Shown here one piece after another: positions 7,442-13,155 of a stretch of 15,778 bases of DNA (the first letter of the stretch is position 1; each line of letters begins with the position of its first letter). Location of the stretch: assembly GCA_009780755.1 (NCBI GenBank), contig WQZL01000039.1, positions 1 to 15,778 of the forward strand. Reading direction: 5' to 3'. Under the pieces are notes generated by a model. That model saw only the letters and a program-made list of their open reading frames with translations. It made no database searches and had not been told where the DNA came from. Source of the stretch: Promicromonosporaceae bacterium (lineage in GTDB: Bacteria; Actinomycetota; Actinomycetes; Actinomycetales; Cellulomonadaceae). The translations under genes and the position numbers were made by a program.

Positions 7442-8502
7442 CAGTCGTTCCTTTGTTGGCCGGATAACGGCAAGCCAGCAATCATCGGCAGCTGCGCGCA
7501 GGATAATGCGGAGCCGGGAGGGACGTCAGCAGCGAGCGCCAGATCTTTCGGACCCTCGGCGATCCGCCCGTACTGCACCTCTTTTAGCCGCTCTAAGGTT
7601 TCTTCAAGCAGCACGCGGTTGGTGCGTTGCAGGTCGGCGATCACCAGCAGGGCAAAACTAAGCAGCGAGACCACAAGCATCGCCACTCCAAAGATAAGAG
7701 ACTGCACATGCCCGCCAGCCGTCCCGGCGATCATTAGCACCAGGAATCGGATCATCGGCACCAGCGCCGCGATCAGAAATACCAGGCCCAGGGTGAGGAA
7801 TACCGTATTGGGCCGATACATGATGTAGCTGCGACCGATGGCCTGGGCCGACTTGCCCATGTGCTGCCAGATGCTGGAGAACAGCCTAGATTCGCGGGTT
7901 TTCGGGTTGGTGGTGATGGGCACCGACGCGATGCGCAGCCGCTTATTTCCGGCCTGGATGATGGTCTCCATGCAGTACGAGAATTGCGTGACCACGTTCA
8001 GTCGGTATAGCGCGGCCCGCGAGTAGGCGCGGAACCCGCTGGCCGCATCGGGCAGCTTGGTACCCGCGGCGCGATTCACCACGGAGGAGCCGAAGCGTTG
8101 CATCAGCTTCTTGAATCCGGAGAAGTGCGCGATGGTGGCGGTTTGCCGGTCACCGATGGCGATGTCGGCCTCGCCGCGCAGTAGGGGCTGCACCAGATCA
8201 GTGATGGATTCCTGCGGGTACTGATTGTCGCCGTCGGTGTTTACCACGATGTCGGCCCCGTGGCGTAGCGCATAATCCACGCCGTCGCGGAAGGAGCGAG
8301 CCAGACCCATGTTGCGGGTGTGCCGCACAAAATGGGTGACACCGTGCGCGCGGGCCACCTCGATGGTGCGGTCGGTGGAGCCATCGTCTACCACCAGTAT
8401 TTCTATCTCGTCGATGCCCGGAATCTGCTTGGGAATCGACGTGAGTACCAGGGGCAGGGTCTCCTCTTCGTTGAGGCAGGGTATCTGCACAAACAGCTTC
8501 AC
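7441..8502 (-). CDS. GT2 glycosyltransferase, polyprenyl-phosphate-sugar synthase type
   Basis: 353 aa, GT-A fold. It shows QIPCLNEEETL (6-16), VVDDGSTDRT (37-46) and the metal/nucleotide site VVNTDGDNQYPQE (86-98), as in dolichol-phosphate mannose synthase, DPMS-like DesVII-type and ArnC-like enzymes, followed by two hydrophobic helices (about 232-258 and 266-290) that anchor it in the membrane. It likely loads a sugar onto polyprenyl phosphate for use outside the cell. It is the first gene of the minus-strand operon. The GTG start is 6 nt behind TAGACT, with no Shine-Dalgarno, so a leaderless transcript is likely. The last about 25 residues are not needed by the family and include SCAQ encoded by a remnant of the dispersed repeat (about 7488-7510). 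Confidence 0.9.
   Translation of the reverse strand: MKLFVQIPCLNEEETLPLVLTSIPKQIPGIDEIEILVVDDGSTDRTIEVARAHGVTHFVRHTRNMGLARSFRDGVDYALRHGADIVVNTDGDNQYPQESITDLVQPLLRGEADIAIGDRQTATIAHFSGFKKLMQRFGSSVVNRAAGTKLPDAASGFRAYSRAALYRLNVVTQFSYCMETIIQAGNKRLRIASVPITTNPKTRESRLFSSIWQHMGKSAQAIGRSYIMYRPNTVFLTLGLVFLIAALVPMIRFLVLMIAGTAGGHVQSLIFGVAMLVVSLLSFALLVIADLQRTNRVLLEETLERLKEVQYGRIAEGPKDLALAADVPPGSALSCAQLPMIAGLPLSGQQRND
7488..7510 (-). repeat. Dispersed repeat remnant in the 3' end of the GT2 gene
   Basis: Read on the minus strand it is GCATTATCCTGCGCGCAGC, which matches the CATCCTGCGCGCAG core of the copy at 8879 in the divergent GT4 and the CGTCATCCTGCGCG of the intergenic copies. It encodes residues around 332-338 (LSCAQL), in a poorly conserved C-terminal tail. 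Confidence 0.5.
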
Positions 8503-8508
8503 CCGCCC

Positions 8509-8514
8509 AGTCTA
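8509..8514 (-). promoter_or_regulatory. -10 box of leaderless GT2 operon promoter
   Basis: TAGACT on the minus strand fits the actinobacterial TANNNT -10 consensus. It is followed by 6 nt (GGGCGG) and the GTG start at 8502, the spacing expected if transcription begins at the start codon. No convincing -35 is seen. Confidence 0.5.
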
Positions 8515-8544
8515 GGCCGAAACCCACCCACACCCCGCCCACCC

Positions 8545-8665
8545 ACCGAACCGGACTTCCGTCGCCTTCCCCACGCCGAACCGGATGTTTGTCGCCTTTG
8601 AAACGGTTCATACGCGACAAACGTCCGGTTCGCTGTTCGATTGGGCGACGGAAGTCCGGTTCGGT
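8545..8665. repeat. Nested inverted repeat (four copies of one 19-22 bp module)
   Basis: Module A (8545-8566, ACCGAACCGGACTTCCGTCG plus CC) is the exact reverse complement of D (8644-8665, 22 of 22). Module B (8575-8596, CCGAACCGGATGTTTGTCGC core) pairs with C (8614-8632) over 19 bp with one mismatch that would be a G-U pair in RNA. A and B are variants of one sequence spaced 30 bp apart; C and D mirror them. The 17-base centre also has TGAA/TTCA symmetry. It lies between the two divergent promoters, so it could be a binding-site array, a cruciform or a small mobile repeat. Confidence 0.85.
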
Positions 8666-8692
8666 GACGGCTGGGAAGGGAGGAGTTCACAC

Positions 8693-8698
8693 TAGGCT
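8693..8698 (+). promoter_or_regulatory. -10 box of leaderless GT4 promoter
   Basis: TAGGCT lies 6 nt (CGGGGC) before the GTG at 8705, mirroring the arrangement on the opposite strand. A GGGAGGAG at 8678-8685 is too far from the GTG (19 nt) to be its ribosome binding site. The alternative in-frame starts ATG 8720 and ATG 8732 have no good Shine-Dalgarno either. Confidence 0.5.
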
Positions 8699-8704
8699 CG
8701 GGGC

Positions 8705-9892
8705 GTGAGCAGTGAGCGGATGGCCGTGGCGATGACGGTGGAGCAGCTGTGGCAGCCTGTGCCCGGCGGCTCCGGCACATACATCCGCGAGCTGGCCGCC
8801 GCGCTGGCCGCGCGTGGGGATGTGACGCTAACTGGCATTCGCGCCCGCCCTAGCGATCCGCACGCATCTCCCCCCACGCCATCCTGCGCGCAGGGAGTAC
8901 AGCGGCCGGAGTCGCCGAACCCAGGCCCGGTCATCGATCTCCCCGCAGTTATGCAGCTGCACTCCTCCCGCCTGCCTCGTCCGGCCCTTTATGAGTCTTG
9001 GTTACGCCTGCGTCGCCCGCGCGGCCCCGGCCCGCGTCCAGACGTGATTCACGCCACCACCTGGGCCGTCCCGCCGCGCAGTTCCCTTCTGGTGGTAACG
9101 GTGCATGATCTGGCCTTCCAGCGCTCCCCGGATCATTTCACGCCGCGTGGCGTCGCCTTCTTCAACCGAGCGTTGGAGATCACTCGCCGGGAGGCCGACG
9201 TGGTGATCGTGCCCTCGCAGGCCACCCGGGACGATGTGGTGGCGGCGGGCATTGATCCTGAGCGCGTTCGCGTAATTCCGCATGGGGTGGCTGCCCCGCC
9301 GGTAACCGAGGCCGGGGCGGCAACCTTCCGCGAGCGCCACGGGTTGCTCCGCCCGTACGTGATGTGGTGCGGGGCCATCGAGCCGCGCAAGAACCTGGGA
9401 ACGCTGTTGGCTGCCTTCTCCCGCATCGTGGGTGACGCCGATCTCGATCTGGTGCTGGCCGGACCAGATGGCTGGGGGGGCGCGGCCGCCGATCTTGGGC
9501 GCCGACGGGCCGCGCTGCCTGCCGACCGGGTGCATGTACTCGGCGCGCTTTCGTGGGCCGACCTCCATGCGGCCTATACCGGGGCGCGGGTGTTTGCCTT
9601 CCCCTCGCTGTGGGAGGGATTCGGGATGCCGGTGTTGGAAGCGCAGGCGCATGGCGTACCGGTGGTCACCTCCCGAGGCACATCGATGGCCGAAGTATTG
9701 GGGGGCGGCGGCCTCCTGGTTGATGCGAGCGACGACGCCGATCTCGCGGCGAGCATTCTTGCCGCAGCGGGCGAGCGGCACGACGTCCTTTCGCTCGCCG
9801 CGCGGGTCAACGCCGCCCGGTACACCTGGCCTGCCTCCGCCGAAGCCCACCTTGCCGCCTATCGCGACGCAGCAGAGGGAAACACCCTATGA
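8705..9892 (+). CDS. GT4-family glycosyltransferase with repeat-encoded insert
   Basis: 395 aa GT-B enzyme that transfers a sugar from a nucleotide donor. It has the N-terminal glycine loop PGGSGTYIREL (20-30), VTVHDLAF (131-138), VIVPSQATRDDV (167-178), AIEPRKN (224-230) and EGFGMPVLEAQAHG (304-317) with the EX7E glutamates. A leaderless GTG start is favoured; ATG 8720 or 8732 would remove 5 or 9 residues and still keep the fold. Residues about 56-75 (PPTPSCAQGVQRPESPNPGP) are low-complexity and coincide with a copy of the dispersed palindromic repeat, inserted in frame in the variable loop after the second strand. The next gene starts inside its stop codon (ATGA). It is related to, but clearly diverged from, the GT4 at 1690. 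Confidence 0.92.
   Translation: MSSERMAVAMTVEQLWQPVPGGSGTYIRELAAALAARGDVTLTGIRARPSDPHASPPTPSCAQGVQRPESPNPGPVIDLPAVMQLHSSRLPRPALYESWLRLRRPRGPGPRPDVIHATTWAVPPRSSLLVVTVHDLAFQRSPDHFTPRGVAFFNRALEITRREADVVIVPSQATRDDVVAAGIDPERVRVIPHGVAAPPVTEAGAATFRERHGLLRPYVMWCGAIEPRKNLGTLLAAFSRIVGDADLDLVLAGPDGWGGAAADLGRRRAALPADRVHVLGALSWADLHAAYTGARVFAFPSLWEGFGMPVLEAQAHGVPVVTSRGTSMAEVLGGGGLLVDASDDADLAASILAAAGERHDVLSLAARVNAARYTWPASAEAHLAAYRDAAEGNTL
8871..8929 (+). repeat. Dispersed palindromic repeat inside GT4 coding sequence
   Basis: The segment reads CCACGCCATCCTGCGCGCAG, then an AGTACAGCGGCCGGAGTCGC centre and GAACCCAGGCC. Its start and end match the ends of the intergenic copies at 1536 and 1596, and it stays in frame with the gene, adding about 20 residues. 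Confidence 0.7.
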
Positions 9893-10956
9893 CTCCCACC
9901 CCGTCATCCCACGGACCGAAAGCAGCGCAGGCTCTTCCCCCACACCACCCCCAAGTGCGCGCCATCGTCGTGACCTGGAACGGCGCGCACCTACTGCCCG
10001 ATTGTCTGGACTCACTCTTAGCCCAAGACTTGCCGGAGGGCACGCTGGAAATCCTCGTGGTGGACAACGCCTCCACCGACGGCACCGCGGAGCTGCTGGC
10101 CGAGCAGTACCCGAGCGTGCGCACGCTGCACCTGCCCAGAAACACCGGCTTTGCCGGAGGCGTCGCGGCGGGCACCGCCGACCTGCTAGACCCTGCAATC
10201 CCCTCACCTCCCACCCCGTCATCCTGCGGGAGCGCCAGCGAGTCACAGGCCCTAGACCCAACGACCAACCCCAGCTTCATCGCCCTCCTTAACAACGACG
10301 CCCAGTTCGCACCGGACGCAATCCGCCTGTTGATCGAGGCGGCCAACGTCGCCGAGGCCGATGGCGAACGGGTGGGCGCGGTGACCGCCACGGTGCTGCT
10401 CACCGAACCGGATGAGCAGGGTCGTCTGCTTGTCCAATCCACCGGAAACATCGTCACGTCGGCAGGTGCGGCGATGGACCGTGACTTCCGTGTGCCGCTT
10501 GATGAGGCTAGTCCGCAGCGGGAGGTGTTCGGCTTCAACGGCGGCGCGGCCCTGCTCCGCACCGAGGCACTGCGCGAGGCGGGCGGCTTTGACGCGAGCC
10601 TGTTCCTCTATTACGAGGACACCGACCTTTCCTGGCGGATGCGAGAACACGGCTGGTCCATCATCCACGAACACGCTGCCCGCGCCACGCACCGGCACAT
10701 GGCCTCCACCGGCGGTGGCATCTCACCGATGTTTCGCTACTACAACACTCGCAACTCGCTCATCGTCGCCACCCGGCATGCGTCGGCCCGCATCGTATTG
10801 GCGAGCCTGTCCCGACAGACGGCGGGCGCCCTGAGCCACACGCTTCGACGTGACGAACCCGGTCCCGTCCGCCGCGCCCGGTGGCGCGGCCTCGCCGCCT
10901 ACCTCCGCCGTCTCCCCCAAGAACTGCGAATTCGACGCATCCAGCGCCTCCATTGA
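9889..10956 (+). CDS. GT2 glycosyltransferase (rhamnosyltransferase-like) with two repeat-encoded segments
   Basis: 355 aa, GT-A fold of the WbbL/RfbF-like group. It has AIVVTWNGAHLLPDCLDSL (25-43), VVDNASTDGT (57-66), NTGFAGG (85-91), ALLNNDAQF (132-140; the DxD-equivalent), FNGGAALLRTEALREAGGFD (216-235) and YYEDTDLSWR (241-250) with the catalytic-base-type ED. In this family the NxGFAGG helix runs almost directly into the LNNDA strand. Here residues about 101-128 intervene, and they coincide with a copy of the dispersed repeat (10210-10258). A second, partial copy forms the N-terminal tail (residues 3-15). The start overlaps the GT4 stop by 4 bp, with GAGGG 9 nt upstream. The C-terminal 66 residues reappear as a fragment at 12934. 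The sugar donor is not determinable. Confidence 0.9.
   Translation: MTPTPSSHGPKAAQALPPHHPQVRAIVVTWNGAHLLPDCLDSLLAQDLPEGTLEILVVDNASTDGTAELLAEQYPSVRTLHLPRNTGFAGGVAAGTADLLDPAIPSPPTPSSCGSASESQALDPTTNPSFIALLNNDAQFAPDAIRLLIEAANVAEADGERVGAVTATVLLTEPDEQGRLLVQSTGNIVTSAGAAMDRDFRVPLDEASPQREVFGFNGGAALLRTEALREAGGFDASLFLYYEDTDLSWRMREHGWSIIHEHAARATHRHMASTGGGISPMFRYYNTRNSLIVATRHASARIVLASLSRQTAGALSHTLRRDEPGPVRRARWRGLAAYLRRLPQELRIRRIQRLH
9895..9930 (+). repeat. Partial dispersed repeat in the 5' end of the GT2 gene
   Basis: The first 15 bp, CCCACCCCGTCATCC (9895-9909), are identical to 10210-10224 in the same gene; the rest (GGACCGAAAGCAGCGCAGG) is only loosely alike. It encodes the non-conserved N-terminal tail before the first Rossmann strand at residue 24. 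Confidence 0.55.
10210..10258 (+). repeat. Dispersed palindromic repeat inside GT2 coding sequence
   Basis: It reads CCCACCCCGTCATCCTGCGG, then GAGCGCCAGCGAGTCACAG and GCCCTAGACCC. This is close to the intergenic arm at 1536-1578 in order and content (CGTCAT, TGCG, GAGCG, CAGCGAG, CACAG, AGACC). In frame it encodes PTPSSCGSASESQALDP. Confidence 0.75.
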
Positions 10957-10987
10957 ATCGCCTGCTTGCCTGATCCTTCACGCTGCT

Positions 10988-11034
10988 CAGGTCGCATCGC
11001 TTGAGGATTGAGTCAAGTCAGACCTGCAGATTTT
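10988..11034 (+). terminator. Candidate intrinsic terminator after the GT2 gene
   Basis: An outer stem CAGGTC (10988-10993) / GACCTG (11021-11026) encloses an inner stem CTTGA (11000-11004) / TCAAG (11013-11017), followed by CAGATTTTCC. The stem is interrupted and the T-run short, so this is only a plausible end for the plus-strand GT transcript. Confidence 0.35.
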
Positions 11035-11085
11035 CCGAGCGAAACTTACAGATGAGTCCCGACGGGCGCACGCGTTCGCTACCAG

Positions 11086-11148
11086 CCGCCGAGGAGTGGT
11101 CAGACACCCTCGAAGACGTTTGAGAGCACGGTCAGAATCTGTCCACCG
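11086..11148. repeat. 63-bp direct repeat, copy 1 (left flank of methyltransferase cassette)
   Basis: It runs from CCGCCGAGGAGTGG through CAGACACCCTCG and AGACGTTTGAGAG to GGTCAGAATCTGTCCACCG. Copy 2 at 12489-12550 differs at four positions and by one missing base. The two copies bracket the methyltransferase gene. Neither encodes a recognised protein. Confidence 0.9.
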
Positions 11149-11292
11149 ACCCCGGTACCTCCAACTGCAACACAGCCCTGTGGTATATTGAGCGACTTTA
11201 GATCGCTGTTACAGTATTGCAGTGGAAGTTAACTTATCCAATTCCACCACTTAACACAGCACTCACTTGAGCAACCAGCAGAAAGGGAAACC
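11149..11292 (+). promoter_or_regulatory. AT-richer leader and promoter region of the methyltransferase
   Basis: Base composition drops sharply here compared with the glycosyltransferase genes. An extended -10-like TGGTATATT (11181-11189) lacks a good -35. Just downstream are two inverted repeats, AGCGA (11191-11195) / TCGCT (11203-11207) and GTGGAA (11222-11227) / TTCCAC (11242-11247). A good Shine-Dalgarno, GAAAGGG (11281-11287), stands 5 nt before the ATG and fixes the start. Confidence 0.5.
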
Positions 11293-12483
11293 ATGACAAG
11301 CGGAAACAACAAAAACGTAGAAGCCGAGATATTCGAAGCTTCTTATTACAAAATTGAAGGCAAGTGCTGGAACCCGCAAAAGCCCTCTGTCAAGCTGAGC
11401 GTGTCGCTCATTGATTCCAACAATTTGGCTTTAGCAACGATGACTGCGGATCGCCCCGGCGACAACTCCGCATCAGAGAGAGAGAGAGAGAGTCAAATCG
11501 GCGAAGGGTTCAGCTTCATCTTCCATGGCCTCTTGCATGGCGTGAAGAAAATCAGGTTTGCCGACGGAGACACCTACACAGACCAAGCACTAAACATTGA
11601 TGAACCTTCACTCCCGGATTACATGTCTGAAAAGGGATTTTATCTTCTTCACCCAGACGATTTCTTGCTGAAGTTCAATCTAGCGGAGGATGGAATCGAA
11701 AGACGTGTTCGCGCATACATTCATGGCGGCATGACGGTCGCGAATGAGTTGTCGGTTCTCTGCCGTAAATATTTACCGGACACTACGCGACCTTTGGATG
11801 TTCTCGATTTTGCCAGCGGTTATGGGAGAGTGACCCGAAGCTTAAATAATTCGCTATTCAACGCTACGTCTTCCGACATTCACGAGGCCGCCATGACATT
11901 CATCGCGAAAGAGACAGGCGGAGAGACACTGCTCTCGACATCAAATCCGCTAGACTTCACTTGCGATCGTTTATTCGATGTTGTCTTCGCGTTTTCATTC
12001 TTCTCGCACATGCCAAGCAGAACCTATGGAGATTGGCTTGCTGTGCTTTATAAGCTGGTGCGGCCTGGCGGGCTGTTAATTTTCACAACGCATGGCCGAA
12101 TCACAACGACAAATGCCGGGTTAACCATTTCGGACGGTTACGGGTTCTGGCCGGAGGGATCGGAACAGAAGGACATCGAAGAGTCCGACTACGGCACAAC
12201 GGTTTCTGAACTGCCCTGGGTCTTGCGGGTCCTGGAAGAGCGAATCGGGCAATACCCCGTGCTGTTTGAGGAGGGCTCTTCATTCACTGGAGGCGGGCAA
12301 GATCTATACGTCGTGCAGAAAGACGACCAATACTCGCGACTGAACGCCAATGACCATGGCATTAGCCGAACAGAACTTGCTTCCGGTCTGGCTGCGCAAA
12401 AACAACAATACGAAAGCACGATCTCCTGGCGGGTTACTCGCCCACTTCGGGCCGTGAGAGCAGTTCTAGCGAACCAGAAGTAG
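11293..12483 (+). CDS. SAM-dependent methyltransferase with glycan-enzyme accessory domain; possible phase-variable gene
   Basis: 396 aa. Residues about 165-275 form a class I methyltransferase: motif I VLDFASGYGRV (170-180), then the acidic SSDIHE (193-198), FDVVFAFSFFSHMP (228-241) and LVRPGGLLIFTTHG (255-268). Residues about 14-100 look like the beta-rich domain found at the front of some glycosyltransferases and methyltransferases of surface-glycan clusters (GKCWNP..KLSVSLIDSNN..TADRPGD..GFSFIF). The C-terminus has STISWRVTRPLR (375-386), a tail I associate with O-antigen and capsule enzymes. It probably O-methylates a glycan end. Codon 61-67 (SERERES) is encoded by (AG)9 at 11475-11492; gain or loss of one AG would cause an early stop. 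AT-richer codon use and flanking direct repeats suggest acquisition from elsewhere. Confidence 0.82.
   Translation: MTSGNNKNVEAEIFEASYYKIEGKCWNPQKPSVKLSVSLIDSNNLALATMTADRPGDNSASERERESQIGEGFSFIFHGLLHGVKKIRFADGDTYTDQALNIDEPSLPDYMSEKGFYLLHPDDFLLKFNLAEDGIERRVRAYIHGGMTVANELSVLCRKYLPDTTRPLDVLDFASGYGRVTRSLNNSLFNATSSDIHEAAMTFIAKETGGETLLSTSNPLDFTCDRLFDVVFAFSFFSHMPSRTYGDWLAVLYKLVRPGGLLIFTTHGRITTTNAGLTISDGYGFWPEGSEQKDIEESDYGTTVSELPWVLRVLEERIGQYPVLFEEGSSFTGGGQDLYVVQKDDQYSRLNANDHGISRTELASGLAAQKQQYESTISWRVTRPLRAVRAVLANQK
11475..11492 (+). repeat. (AG)9 dinucleotide tract inside the methyltransferase gene
   Basis: Nine uninterrupted AG units lie in the loop between two predicted strands of the N-terminal domain. 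Losing one unit leads to TGA around 11602, gaining one to TGA around 11545, so slippage would switch the gene off. This is the usual layout of a contingency locus, but switching itself is not shown here. Confidence 0.9.
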
Positions 12484-12488
12484 GCATC

Positions 12489-12550
12489 CCGCCGAGGATG
12501 GCCAGACACCCTCGGAGACGTTTGAGAGTACGGTCAGAATCTGCCCACCG
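12489..12550. repeat. 63-bp direct repeat, copy 2 (right flank of methyltransferase cassette)
   Basis: Partner of 11086-11148, beginning 5 bp after the methyltransferase stop. About 58 of 63 aligned positions agree, and both copies have the same orientation. Confidence 0.9.
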
Positions 12551-12558
12551 GTCGGATC

Positions 12559-12933
12559 GTACCCGACTTGTGTCACGGAGGGGTGGAGTTGGGTCATTTC
12601 AGGGGCATGAATCGCCGTGACCTGCGACGATGCCTGAGCATAGTGCATGAGAAAGGCACTAAGGAACGGCCCGTGGCCCGAGAGGGCGAGCAAGAAAACT
12701 GCCCATCAGCGGCCACCCCTTGCGCATCACCGCAGGCCAGGGCCTCATGGCCTCGACCCTCAGTTTCGAGACAACTTTTGAGAACCCTAGTCATCGCACG
12801 AAGGCGGCGATACCCGCACTCTGCATTGCAACCCCTCACACCAAGAAACTCGCTGGCCTGCGCGAACACGCAGGCTGACAACAAGTCCAGTGGCGACAGT
12901 GAGGCACTAAGGCTTTTCGCACAAGTCGGGTAC
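12559..12933. mobile_element. 375-bp element with 14-bp perfect terminal inverted repeats (IS relic or MITE)
   Basis: GTACCCGACTTGTG (12559-12572) and CACAAGTCGGGTAC (12920-12933) are exact reverse complements at the two ends. The interior has no recognisable transposase: the plus-strand frame from 12568 and the minus-strand frame from 12884 contain no familiar motif. The right terminus ends exactly where similarity to the GT2 gene begins. I see no clear target-site duplication. An internally deleted insertion sequence or a non-autonomous element would both fit. It also accounts for the gene-free stretch from 12551 to 12933. Confidence 0.65.
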
Positions 12934-13155
12934 TACAACACTCGCAACTCGCTCATCGTCGCCACCCGGTACGCCTCGGCCCGCATCATGTTGGCGAGCC
13001 TGTCCCGACAAACGGCGGGCGCCCTGAGCCACACGCTGCGGCGGGATGAACCCGCCTCCGTTCGCCGGGCACGCTGGCGTGGTCTCGGCGCCTACCTGCG
13101 CCGTCTCCCCTGGGAGTTACGAGTCCGGCTAACGCCTGGGGATCAGCGCAGATGA
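12934..13155 (+). pseudogene. 3' remnant of a second GT2 glycosyltransferase gene
   Basis: From YNTRNSLIVATRYASARIML to YLRRLPWELRVR this repeats the C-terminal 66 residues of the complete GT2 (10737-10940) with about 7 amino-acid differences and many silent changes, then ends at TGA 13153-13155. The catalytic domain is absent, so the piece cannot be active. The mostly silent divergence implies that the two genes separated long ago under selection, and that this copy lost its front part later, probably when the neighbouring repeat elements arrived. A frame from 12568 runs into it by chance through the inverted-repeat element. Confidence 0.85.

Noticed and set aside
6053..7828. 591-codon open frame on the plus strand
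   Set aside because: It lies antisense to the flippase-like, nitroreductase and GT2 genes, all of which show clear family motifs. Its translation is Gly/Arg/Gln-rich without any motif, as expected for a shadow frame in high-GC coding DNA.
10400..10425. ACCGAACCGGATGAGC similar to the nested-repeat module at 8545
   Set aside because: Only the first 13 or so bases agree, the place is within conserved coding sequence of the GT2, and there is no inverted partner; chance similarity is likely.
12568..13155. 195-codon ORF joining the inverted-repeat element to the GT2 tail
   Set aside because: The front part shows no known motif and the frame crosses the element's terminus by chance. The GT2 part is better explained as a relic.
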